From: Megasphaera_A sueciensis
GTDB taxonomy: Bacteria; Bacillota; Negativicutes; Veillonellales; Megasphaeraceae
Direction of reading: 5' to 3'
Length of the DNA stretch: 64,000 bases
Assembly: GCF_050219315.1 (NCBI RefSeq)
Contig: NZ_CP116939.1
Location: 2,666,001-2,730,000, forward strand
The notes beneath the pieces were generated by a model. That model worked only from the letters and a program-made list of their open reading frames with translations. It was not told the DNA's origin and ran no database searches. This document shows, one piece after another, positions 34,252-42,401 of this stretch; position 1 is the stretch's first letter; every line of letters starts with the position of its first letter. Position numbers and translations under genes: made by a program.

Positions 34252-35124
34252 ATGAGAATTGGTATATTTCCTAATCTGGTAAAAGAAGAAAGTGCTCCTT
34301 TAGTTCATGAACTTATGGAACTATGTTTGCAATATCAAGTGGATTTTTATTTACCCGAAGATGTACGCAATGGTAAACAATCTATTTTTAAAGAAATTCC
34401 CGAGGCACATTTAAAACCGAGAGGGATTATTTTTAATTCTATTGATGTTGCTATGGTTTTGGGAGGAGATGGAACCATACTTAAGCTGGCTCGGGAGTTT
34501 GCTGGCAGTGGTGTGCCTATTTGCGGAGTCAATATTGGTTCTTTGGGTTTTTTGTACGAAGTGGAGACAGAGTCATTGAAGAACCGCCTTAAAGATATTT
34601 TGGAAGGACGATTTTTTATTGAAGAACGAATGATGCTTCAAGCTGACCTTTGTTTGGAAGATGGATCTGTTCAGATTATGCCGGAAGCGTTAAATGATAT
34701 AGTTGTCGGCCATGGCAATGTAGGGAAGCTTATTCGCCTTGATATGTATATTAATCATGACTTTATTCAACAATATCCTTGTGATGGCATTATTATTTCC
34801 ACACCGACCGGCAGTACCGGGTACACTTTTTCCAGTGGCGGACCTATCGTAGCACCGTCGGCACCGTGTTTAATGGTAACACCTATTTGTCCGCACTTGC
34901 TGCTTAAAGTTCCCTTGATTTTAAGCGATACGGACCGTGTTAGTTTTACGGCAGCCAATAATCGTAATAGTATCCGTATTTCTGTGGATGGCATGGTGGA
35001 TTTGGAATTTACTAAGGATATGACGCTGCATATTCGAAAATCCGACAGGACATTAAAACTGATGCGATTTAATAAAAATTATTTTTATAAAAATTTATTT
35101 ACTAAACTTATGGGAACAAAATGA
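34252..35124 (+). CDS. nadK: NAD kinase
   Basis: A 290-residue NAD kinase. The GGDGT motif (MVLGGDGTILKLA, about 68-80) and the glycine-rich STPTGSTGYTFSSGGP (about 183-198) are intact. It phosphorylates NAD to NADP with ATP or polyphosphate. SD AGGTG precedes ATG. Its stop overlaps the next start (ATGATG), tying it to mnmM. Confidence 0.95.
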   Translation: MRIGIFPNLVKEESAPLVHELMELCLQYQVDFYLPEDVRNGKQSIFKEIPEAHLKPRGIIFNSIDVAMVLGGDGTILKLAREFAGSGVPICGVNIGSLGFLYEVETESLKNRLKDILEGRFFIEERMMLQADLCLEDGSVQIMPEALNDIVVGHGNVGKLIRLDMYINHDFIQQYPCDGIIISTPTGSTGYTFSSGGPIVAPSAPCLMVTPICPHLLLKVPLILSDTDRVSFTAANNRNSIRISVDGMVDLEFTKDMTLHIRKSDRTLKLMRFNKNYFYKNLFTKLMGTK

Positions 35125-35702
35125 TGATAGAAACTTTTCCGTTAAAAAATGCTGTTACTATGGCACATGCGCTTTTACTTCCATATATTCCGATGGCACA
35201 AGTACTTGTTGATATGACATGCGGCAATGGCCATGATACTATGTTTTTGGCACAGCATATGAATCAATCGGCACAGTTATATGCTTTTGATATTCAATCT
35301 TGCGCTGTTGAAGAAACAAAAAAAAATATGTATGGAAAAGACCGTGGACATTCGCATATTATTTATGGAGTAGGGTCGCATGATCAGCTTGTTACCCAGA
35401 TTACAGCATCTTTAGATATTGTTGTATTCAACTTAGGTTACTTGCCAGCTGGAGATCATACCATTTATACGCAAAGCGCAACAACCATAAATGCATGCAA
35501 AATATGCTTGAATAAAATTGCGAAGAATGGCATAATTATGTTAGCAGCTTATCCTGGTACATCGGCAGGAGAAGAAGAACAGCATGCTTTAAAAGAATTT
35601 TTGCAGCATGTGCCGCAGAAAGAATACGATGTATCATATTGGCAGCCTTTAAATCAAATACACAACCCACCAATTTTATATATTATTCAGAAAAGAGGGT
35701 AA
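35121..35702 (+). CDS. mnmM: tRNA methyltransferase MnmM (YtqB-type)
   Basis: A 193-residue SAM-dependent methyltransferase of the YtqB/rRNA-methylase-like family. SAM motif I is DMTCGNGHDTMFLA (about 30-43), AFDIQSCAVEET follows, and the catalytic-region motif is NLGYLPAGDH (about 107-116). YtqB/MnmM converts nm5s2U to mnm5s2U at tRNA position 34 in Gram-positive bacteria, an assignment I transfer by motif. It overlaps nadK by four bases and argR begins three bases after its stop. Confidence 0.88.
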   Translation: MMIETFPLKNAVTMAHALLLPYIPMAQVLVDMTCGNGHDTMFLAQHMNQSAQLYAFDIQSCAVEETKKNMYGKDRGHSHIIYGVGSHDQLVTQITASLDIVVFNLGYLPAGDHTIYTQSATTINACKICLNKIAKNGIIMLAAYPGTSAGEEEQHALKEFLQHVPQKEYDVSYWQPLNQIHNPPILYIIQKRG

Positions 35703-35704
35703 AA

Positions 35705-36160
35705 ATGAAGAGATTTAGGTATACTAAAATTAAAGAAATCGTCCAATCCAGGCCAATAGAGACGCAGGAAGAATTGGCAAAGGCTTTGCAGCAAGAAGGT
35801 ATAGAAGTAACGCAGGCTACGGTTTCCCGCGATATCAAGGAATTAATGCTTATTAAAGTTCCTACGAGTGATGGTCATTATCGGTATGCATTATCACCTG
35901 AACAAAATGTTCTTATGTCCAAAAACCGTATGGCTCGATTATTTCAAGATTCTATCGTACGTGTTGATTTTTGTTTAAATCAAATTGTGTTACATACTCT
36001 TCCAGGTTCTGCTAATATGGTGGCATCGGCTATTGATCATGCCAAATGGGAAAGTGTTATAGGGACAATTGCCGGAGATGATACCATATTAATTATTACA
36101 AATAATCAAGATACTGTGTCACAACTTGTAAAACTTATTGTTTCACTAATGAAGGAATGA
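35705..36160 (+). CDS. argR: arginine repressor ArgR
   Basis: A 151-residue ArgR/AhrC. The N-terminal winged helix (ETQEELAKALQQEGIEVTQATVSRDI, split over 20-47) binds ARG boxes. The C-terminal domain (about 80-150), with IVLHTLPGSANMVASAID and GTIAGDDTILII, binds arginine and forms the hexamer. It represses arginine synthesis and activates catabolism. I start at ATG 35705 after GAGGGTAAA; the frame runs upstream inside mnmM without an SD. In most Firmicutes it lies just before recN, as here. Confidence 0.95.
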   Translation: MKRFRYTKIKEIVQSRPIETQEELAKALQQEGIEVTQATVSRDIKELMLIKVPTSDGHYRYALSPEQNVLMSKNRMARLFQDSIVRVDFCLNQIVLHTLPGSANMVASAIDHAKWESVIGTIAGDDTILIITNNQDTVSQLVKLIVSLMKE

Positions 36161-36167
36161 GGTTTTT

Positions 36168-37841
36168 ATGCTGCAATCGCTGCATATTCAGAATTTTGCA
36201 TTGATAGAAGATTTGCATATTGTTTTTGCTGAAGGCGTCACTATATTTACCGGTGAAACCGGCGCAGGAAAATCTATTCTTCTTGACGCCATCGGCATGC
36301 TGGCAGGAAAACGCGCATCGGCGGAATTTGTGCGGCAAGGCACAGATTCATTTTTAGTTGAGGGCGCGTTCTTTTTTACCGAGGATCCGGCACTGGAGAA
36401 AATCCTTGCGGCAAACCATATTGCATATGATGAAAACCAAGTCGTCATATCTCGTCAATTTAATCTGAACGGGCGGGGTTCCATACTGATAAACGGTACG
36501 TTAGTATCTACAACTGTTATGCGGCGCATAGGAGAACATCTTTTGGATATTCACGGACAGTTTGACAATCGTCTTATTTTTGATACATCATATCATATAA
36601 GTCTGCTGGATGGGCTCACACCGCAGCTTCGGACTGTCCGCAAAAAGTATGATATTGCGTATAGCAATTGGAAATTGCTGCAGCAGCAAATACAGCAGAT
36701 GCGGCAGGATGAAACCGAAAAAAAACATATGCTTAGTATCCTTGATTTTCAGATTAAAGAAATTGAAGAAGCAAAACTAAAATCAGGTGAAGATAATGAA
36801 CTGGAAGATAAAATAAACCGATTATCTCATGCTGAAAAAATTAAAAATAGTTTACGTGATATTTTATTTCTTTTTGACGGAGGTGAACGCCGTCCCGGAA
36901 TTATGCAACAGATTGGTGAAATGCAGCATCTCTTTAACCATGCTGCAGCGTATGATCCGGTCTTTAAAAATATGGGAGATAAAACAGAGACATTAACGTA
37001 TGAAATGGAAGATATCCATGATAGTCTCTTGCAATATGCAGACGCATTTACCTTTGATGAACAAGAACTTGATGGTATGCAAACTCGATTAGCGCTGATC
37101 GAAAAATTAAAGCGCAAATACGGTGGTACAATTGATGAGATTATGTCTTTTTTGAAACGGGCTAAAGATGAGTATGAAAGATTGGATCAATCCGAATACA
37201 CATTGAATGTACTGCAGAAAAAAAATGTCGTTTTAGAACAGAGTCTGCGAGAAACGGCCGTACAATTGCAGCGGATGCGGGAAGCTGCCAACAGTACGTT
37301 CCGTACTGCTATGCAAAAAACACTGGCGCAGTTAGGATTGGAAAATGCACGAATTTCTTTTCATGTGGAACCTATGGAGCAGATTAGTGCACAAGGTGCG
37401 GCCTTGGTTGAACTGTATTTTTCAGCTAATAAGGGAGAATCCTTGCAGCCTTTATCTAAAATTGCCTCCGGTGGGGAAGTATCGCGTATTGCTTTGGCAC
37501 TTAAAACCATTAGTGCAGATGTAGTTAAAGATAGAACACTTATTTTTGATGAAATTGATGTAGGAATCAGTGGCCAGGTAGGTCTTCAAGTTGCTGCCCA
37601 CATTCGCAAGTTAAGCTGTGTTGCCCAAGTACTTTGTATTACGCATTTACCTCAAACTGCAGCTATTGCTGATCATCACTACTTTTTATATAAAAAAGAA
37701 ATACAGAATCGCACAGTAACCCAAATTAAACAACTCTCTCCCGGAGAGCATGTTTTGGAAATTGCTCGTATGTTTTCTGGAAATGATACGACCAAGGTAT
37801 CTATTGAAGCTGCGAAACAACTTATAGAACAAGTTCATTGA
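36168..37841 (+). CDS. recN: DNA repair protein RecN
   Basis: A 557-residue SMC-like ATPase. Walker A GETGAGKS (about 29-36), a long coiled coil with a hinge-like break (about 160-370), the ABC signature ASGGEVSRIALALK and Walker B TLIFDEIDVGISG, ending with the HLPQTAAIADHH segment. RecN gathers double-strand breaks for repair by RecA. SD GAGG stands before ATG. It is last in the efp-to-recN block; spoIVB and spo0A, its neighbours in spore formers, are missing. No clear terminator follows; the dapB promoter lies just downstream. Confidence 0.96.
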   Translation: MLQSLHIQNFALIEDLHIVFAEGVTIFTGETGAGKSILLDAIGMLAGKRASAEFVRQGTDSFLVEGAFFFTEDPALEKILAANHIAYDENQVVISRQFNLNGRGSILINGTLVSTTVMRRIGEHLLDIHGQFDNRLIFDTSYHISLLDGLTPQLRTVRKKYDIAYSNWKLLQQQIQQMRQDETEKKHMLSILDFQIKEIEEAKLKSGEDNELEDKINRLSHAEKIKNSLRDILFLFDGGERRPGIMQQIGEMQHLFNHAAAYDPVFKNMGDKTETLTYEMEDIHDSLLQYADAFTFDEQELDGMQTRLALIEKLKRKYGGTIDEIMSFLKRAKDEYERLDQSEYTLNVLQKKNVVLEQSLRETAVQLQRMREAANSTFRTAMQKTLAQLGLENARISFHVEPMEQISAQGAALVELYFSANKGESLQPLSKIASGGEVSRIALALKTISADVVKDRTLIFDEIDVGISGQVGLQVAAHIRKLSCVAQVLCITHLPQTAAIADHHYFLYKKEIQNRTVTQIKQLSPGEHVLEIARMFSGNDTTKVSIEAAKQLIEQVH

Positions 37842-37869
37842 CGGGCTGTTATGTATACACGAAATTTTA

Positions 37870-37898
37870 TTGACGTAAGGTTTTAATAGGTATATATT
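37870..37898 (+). promoter_or_regulatory. promoter of the dapB-asd-dapA operon
   Basis: TTGACG (37870-37875), 17-base spacer, TATATT (37893-37898). The leader before dapB would be only about 40 bases, too short for a lysine riboswitch; none is visible. Confidence 0.75.
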
Positions 37899-37943
37899 AT
37901 AAACAATTCAATCATTAATTATTAGTATAGGGGAGGAATACCT

Positions 37944-38741
37944 ATGTTGCGAGTACTTGTAAATGGCGCTGACGGCAGAATGGGAAGCCAAGTCGTTAAA
38001 GCTGTATATGAAGATAAAGAGCTAGAGTTTGTTGGCGGTGTAAGTGTTACGTCTATAGGAGAAGACTGCGGAGAATTAGCCGGTATAGGTACATTGGGTA
38101 TACCTGTCCGTGAAGGATTGGCTAAGTCTCTGGAAGATATTAAACCGGATGTAGTTGTTGACTTCACAATTCCAAAAGTTATTTTTGATAATGCCAAAAT
38201 CGTTATGGAACATGGCATTCATATGGTTGTAGGGACAACAGGACTTACGGCTTCTCAGAGAAATGAACTTGGAAAAATAGCAGACGAACATAAAACTAAT
38301 ATTTTCATTGCTCCTAATTTTTCTATTGGCGCTGTTCTTATGATGAAGATTTCTGAAATCATTGCACCCTATATGCCTGATGCCGAGATTATTGAATTGC
38401 ACCATAACAATAAGCTGGATGCACCATCAGGAACTGCTATTCTCACAGCTGCAAAAATTAATGATGCCCGTAAGGCGGCACACGTAGAAGCCGCTCTCGA
38501 TAAAACGCATGAAAGCCTTGAAGGCGCCCGCGGAGCCAAAGTGGATGATATACCTGTGCATAGTGTTCGTCTTCCGGGATATGTAGCACATCAGCAAGTC
38601 CTTTTTGGAGGGTATGGGGAACTACTTACTATCCGTCATGATTCTTTGGATCGTAAATCTTTTATGCCAGGTGTTATTTTAGCTGTTAAAAAAGTGGGTT
38701 CTTATCCAGGCCTGACTTTTGGGTTGGAAAATTTTTTATAA
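37944..38741 (+). CDS. dapB: 4-hydroxy-tetrahydrodipicolinate reductase
   Basis: A 265-residue DapB. The NAD(P)-binding N-terminus is VNGADGRMGSQV and the substrate-binding signature HHNNKLDAPSGTA (about 152-164) contains the catalytic histidine and lysine. It reduces the dihydrodipicolinate-level intermediate in the diaminopimelate/lysine pathway. SD GGGGAGG precedes ATG. First gene of a three-gene operon with asd and dapA, though the biochemical order is asd, dapA, dapB. Confidence 0.96.
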   Translation: MLRVLVNGADGRMGSQVVKAVYEDKELEFVGGVSVTSIGEDCGELAGIGTLGIPVREGLAKSLEDIKPDVVVDFTIPKVIFDNAKIVMEHGIHMVVGTTGLTASQRNELGKIADEHKTNIFIAPNFSIGAVLMMKISEIIAPYMPDAEIIELHHNNKLDAPSGTAILTAAKINDARKAAHVEAALDKTHESLEGARGAKVDDIPVHSVRLPGYVAHQQVLFGGYGELLTIRHDSLDRKSFMPGVILAVKKVGSYPGLTFGLENFL

Positions 38742-38771
38742 AATAAGGAAGAAATTTAGGAGGGGTTTACT

Positions 38772-39806
38772 TTGAAGAAACCGGTAGTTGCGATTTTGGG
38801 TGCCACAGGTGCCGTAGGACAGGAATTTATCCGTTTGATTGAAGAAAGAAGTTTTCCGTACAGTGAATTGAAATTATTGGCTTCCAGTCGCTCGGCGGGT
38901 AAAAAAGCAACTGTCAACGGTAGAGAATATACAATAGAAGAAGCTAAACCGGAATCTTTCGATGGTGTAGATATAGGGTTATTTGCCGGGGGCTCTATTA
39001 GCAAAGAATTAGGACCTGAAGCAGCAAGACGAGGATGCGTTGTTATTGACAATTCCAGTACATTCCGAATGGATCCTAAAGTTCCGCTTGTTGTTCCTGA
39101 AGTGAATCCGGAGGATATCTCCTGGCATACAGGTATTATTGCCAATCCGAATTGTTCGACTATTATTATGTTGATGGCATTAAAACCTATTCAGAACTTG
39201 TCTAAAATTAAAAAAATTGTTGTCAGTACCTATCAGGCTGTATCTGGTGCAGGAAAAGAAGGTATTGATGAATTAACGGATGAAGTTAAAGCTTATCTAA
39301 ATGGAGAAGAAATGGTTCCGCATATATTACCAAGTAAGAGTTTGCCGAAACATTATCCGATTGCTTTTAATATTATTCCTCACATTGATACGTTCCAGGA
39401 AAATGGGTATTCTAAAGAAGAAATGAAAATGGTCAATGAAACGCATAAAATTTTCCATGATGATGCCATTGAAGTTTCTCCGACGACGGCAAGAGTTCCT
39501 GTATATCGCAGCCATTCTGAATCTGTCCTTGTAGAAACAGAAGATGAATTGTCGATAGAGGCTATTCGCAAGGCAATTGATGCTTTCCCAGGAGTGCAGA
39601 TTCAAGATAATTTGCAAGAAATGGAATACCCAATGCCTTTATATACATCCGATAAAAACGATGTATATGTTGGACGTATTCGCAAAGACTTATATAATGC
39701 GAAGGCTGTCAATCTTTGGGTTACGGGTGATCAAATTCGAAAAGGCGCAGCACTGAATGCACTGCAAATTGCAGAATATATGCTAGAACATAAGATGTTT
39801 AAATAA
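38772..39806 (+). CDS. asd: aspartate-semialdehyde dehydrogenase
   Basis: A 344-residue Asd. NADP-binding GATGAVGQEF at the N-terminus; the active-site cysteine is in ANPNCSTI (about 125-132) and the catalytic histidine in RVPVYRSHSES. It makes aspartate semialdehyde, the branch point to lysine, threonine and methionine. It begins at TTG 38772 behind AGGAGGGG. It lies between dapB and dapA with short gaps of 30 and 27 bases. Confidence 0.96.
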   Translation: MKKPVVAILGATGAVGQEFIRLIEERSFPYSELKLLASSRSAGKKATVNGREYTIEEAKPESFDGVDIGLFAGGSISKELGPEAARRGCVVIDNSSTFRMDPKVPLVVPEVNPEDISWHTGIIANPNCSTIIMLMALKPIQNLSKIKKIVVSTYQAVSGAGKEGIDELTDEVKAYLNGEEMVPHILPSKSLPKHYPIAFNIIPHIDTFQENGYSKEEMKMVNETHKIFHDDAIEVSPTTARVPVYRSHSESVLVETEDELSIEAIRKAIDAFPGVQIQDNLQEMEYPMPLYTSDKNDVYVGRIRKDLYNAKAVNLWVTGDQIRKGAALNALQIAEYMLEHKMFK

Positions 39807-39833
39807 AAAAATTAGAAAAAGGAGTGAGTCATT

Positions 39834-40718
39834 ATGTTGAAATTTGGTAATGTTATTACAGCTATGATTACACCATTTAATGATGATGGGTCTGTTAATT
39901 ATGAAGCTGCCGTGGAATTAGCAAAATACTATGTAAATAATGGTTCTGATGGAATTCTTGTTGCAGGGACAACGGGCGAAGGTGCAACGATGTCAGTTCC
40001 GGAAAAGATAAAATTATTTAAAGACGTTGTTAAGGCTGTAGGCGACAAGGTTTTGGTAATGGGGAATACCGGTTCTAACGATACGGCCGCGACAATAGCA
40101 TTTACAAAGGAAGCACAACAGACAGGGATTGATTGTCTGTTGTGCATTGTGCCATATTACAATAAGCCGAATCAGGCGGGGTGCTATGCTCATTTTAAAG
40201 CGATAGCCGAATCAACAGATCTTCCTATTATTATTTATAATGTTCCTGGTCGTACAGGCGGAAAAATTTTACCGGAAACGGTGGTTCGTCTTGCGAAGGA
40301 TTTCCCCAATATTGTCGGTATCAAAGAAGCAAGCGGGGACTTGGTAGCAGCTACAAAAATTGCCAGTGATGCACCTGAAGGTTTTTATGTTTACAGTGGG
40401 GATGATTCATTAACACTGCCGATTCTTTCCGTGGGAGGATGCGGAATTATCAGTGTTGCTTCTCACATTATAGGGCCACAGATGAATGCTATGGTACAGG
40501 CTTATAAAGATGGAGATACAAAGAAAGCAATGGAATTACACCAAAAGTATTTACCCGTTATGACGGGAATCTTTTGCACGGTAAGTCCCACTCCTATTAA
40601 GACTTGTGTAAATATATTGGGATTACATGGTGGGACGTTTCGGCTGCCTATGGTGGATGCCGATGAAGGTACAAAGACATTCCTTATTAAGATGATGAAA
40701 GATGCGGGAATCATGTAA
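39834..40718 (+). CDS. dapA: 4-hydroxy-tetrahydrodipicolinate synthase
   Basis: A 294-residue TIM-barrel DapA. The active site includes GTTGEGATM (about 44-52), the tyrosine in VPYYNKPNQ, and the Schiff-base lysine in GIKEASGD (about 165). It condenses pyruvate with aspartate semialdehyde. SD AAGGAG precedes ATG. The gene ends the operon and is followed by the composite terminator carrying an inserted palindrome. Confidence 0.96.
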   Translation: MLKFGNVITAMITPFNDDGSVNYEAAVELAKYYVNNGSDGILVAGTTGEGATMSVPEKIKLFKDVVKAVGDKVLVMGNTGSNDTAATIAFTKEAQQTGIDCLLCIVPYYNKPNQAGCYAHFKAIAESTDLPIIIYNVPGRTGGKILPETVVRLAKDFPNIVGIKEASGDLVAATKIASDAPEGFYVYSGDDSLTLPILSVGGCGIISVASHIIGPQMNAMVQAYKDGDTKKAMELHQKYLPVMTGIFCTVSPTPIKTCVNILGLHGGTFRLPMVDADEGTKTFLIKMMKDAGIM

Positions 40719-40733
40719 AGAAAACAGTAATAA

Positions 40734-40836
40734 AAAACACGCACATACATTGCATGTATGTAGTGACCCCATAAGCTAGATTTCCAGGTCTAATTTATGG
40801 GGGTCAGTACAGTAAAATGTATGCGCGTGTTTTTGT
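40734..40836. terminator. composite bidirectional terminator of dapA and the helicase gene, with a palindrome inserted in its loop
   Basis: The outer stem 40734-40751 with 40816-40833 (AAAACACGCACATACATT against AATGTATGCGCGTGTTTT) is followed by TTTTTG. The natural loop would be only about seven bases (GCATGTA). A 53-bp palindrome with a 3-bp duplication now fills it. Confidence 0.8.
40759..40811. mobile_element. 53-bp palindromic miniature with IS3-like ends, target duplication GTA
   Basis: The element begins TGTAGTGACCCCATAA and ends TTATGGGGGTCAGTACA, so both ends read TGTA(G/C)TGACCCC inward and the whole is nearly self-complementary around TTTCCAGG. GTA precedes it (40756-40758) and follows it (40812-40814), matching the 3-bp duplication typical of IS3-family elements. 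The termini resemble IS150/IS3-group inverted repeats. No transposase gene is present. It looks like a left and right end joined, inserted in the loop of the dapA terminator. Confidence 0.55.
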
Positions 40837-40853
40837 TTTGTATTATTTCTGTT

Positions 40854-42116
40854 CTATTTGCGGCGGCGACGATTATCGTTGCCACGATGTAATGTTTTGT
40901 GTGTTTTTTTCTTTGTTGCCTGATAGGAACTGATGGGTAATTTATCATTAAGGACTTGTTTCTTTTTAGGTGCTTGATTTCTTGATTTTATTTTGATTTG
41001 TCCTGAAGCAGTATATTTTGTAATAGTTGCTTTGATATTGTGTTCTATGCGCCGTACCCAATTTTCGTCTGCGGCAGTAGCAAAGGTGATGGCCAAACCT
41101 TGATTTCCGGCACGACCGGTTCGGCCGATACGATGTATATAGTAATCTACATCATGAGGAACATCATAGTTGAATACATGTGTAATTCCTTCAATGTCAA
41201 TACCTCGGGCAGCAATGTCCGTGGCTACCAGTATTTGTGTGCGTGCCCGTGCAAAATCTCGCAATACTTGCGTGCGTCTGCCTTGAGACATATCACCGTG
41301 AAGTTCACCCAGATTGAAATTTTTAGCGAGTAATTGGCTGGATAGTATGGAAGCTCGTTCCTTTGTATTGCAGAAAATAACAGCTAAGTATGGATTCATT
41401 TCTGTTATCATTTGACAGAGACGGTCTAACTTATGTTCTTCGGAAATCATATAAATACGTTGTTCAATATTTTCCAAGGCAATAGTTGAACCTTCTAAAA
41501 TATTGAGAACTAACGGATTTACCATGTGTTTTTTTGCCAGTGCCTTGATTTTATCAGGAATAGTTGCAGAGAAAAAAAGGAGTTGACGGCGTTTGGGTGT
41601 CATGCTGATAAGTGTATCTATATCTTCGAGAAAACCGGCAGCCAACATTTGATCTGCTTCGTCAACAATAACTCGGCCGACACCGCTTAAATCAAGGGAA
41701 TTACGTCCACAATGATCAAGCAGACGACCCGGAGTGCCAATAATGATTTGAGGATGACGATGAAGTTTTTGCAATTGGTTTTCAATCGTTTTTCCGCCAA
41801 TTAAGTTGAGTATATCAATGCCTGTTGGTGCTGCAAATGTTTGTGCAACATCAGCAGTTTGTTTTGCTAATTCGCGGGTAGGGGTAATAATTAAAACCTG
41901 CTCCATATGGATATTGACTTGAATTTGTTGTAATGCCGGCAATAAAAATGCATACGTTTTTCCGGTACCCGTTTGCGCCTGTGCTAATATGTTCCGTCCT
42001 TTAAAGATGGAAGGAATCGATTGTTCCTGAATCATGGTGGGAGAATGTATACCTTGTTTTTTCAATATTTCTATAAGAGCGGGAGTAACCCCGAGAGCCT
42101 GAAATGTTTTTGTCAT
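40854..42116 (-). CDS. DEAD-box ATP-dependent RNA helicase
   Basis: A 420-residue helicase. Q motif FQALGVTPALIEIL, Walker A AQTGTGKT (47-54), PTRELAKQ, DEAD in VIVDEADQ, SAT, then RGIDIEG and HRIGRTGRAG in domain 2. The C-terminal tail is very basic (repeats of K and R, ending NDNRRRRK), suited to RNA binding. It is close to the CshB/RhlE-type helicases that aid ribosome assembly and cold growth; which subtype is uncertain. The SD before ATG 42116 is weak to moderate (AAGGAAGG further up). It converges on the dap operon. Confidence 0.92.
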   Translation of the reverse strand: MTKTFQALGVTPALIEILKKQGIHSPTMIQEQSIPSIFKGRNILAQAQTGTGKTYAFLLPALQQIQVNIHMEQVLIITPTRELAKQTADVAQTFAAPTGIDILNLIGGKTIENQLQKLHRHPQIIIGTPGRLLDHCGRNSLDLSGVGRVIVDEADQMLAAGFLEDIDTLISMTPKRRQLLFFSATIPDKIKALAKKHMVNPLVLNILEGSTIALENIEQRIYMISEEHKLDRLCQMITEMNPYLAVIFCNTKERASILSSQLLAKNFNLGELHGDMSQGRRTQVLRDFARARTQILVATDIAARGIDIEGITHVFNYDVPHDVDYYIHRIGRTGRAGNQGLAITFATAADENWVRRIEHNIKATITKYTASGQIKIKSRNQAPKKKQVLNDKLPISSYQATKKKTHKTLHRGNDNRRRRK

Positions 42117-42401
42117 AAGTATCCTGTACCTTCCTTTAATCTATTTGTTTATTATAACAGGAATTATATAAAGTGTGCAAATATCCTGTGCTTTTTTAAT
42201 AAAAATCTGGTATACTAATGATTGTGAAATAAATCAGTTGGAGGTAGAAAAATGAGTTGGTGGCGTGATATCTTGCGTCAATGTGTTTTTATGTGTTTGT
42301 TTATTATACCGATACCGATTGGCGCATATACGATACATAATGGATCCAGTGCTGTGGTGGCGCTTATTTCTTATTTTGTACTGTATTTTTGCATTCCTTT
42401 G

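Noticed and set aside
37899..37943. lysine riboswitch before dapB
   Set aside because: The leader between the promoter and dapB is only about 40 bases, too short for an L-box.
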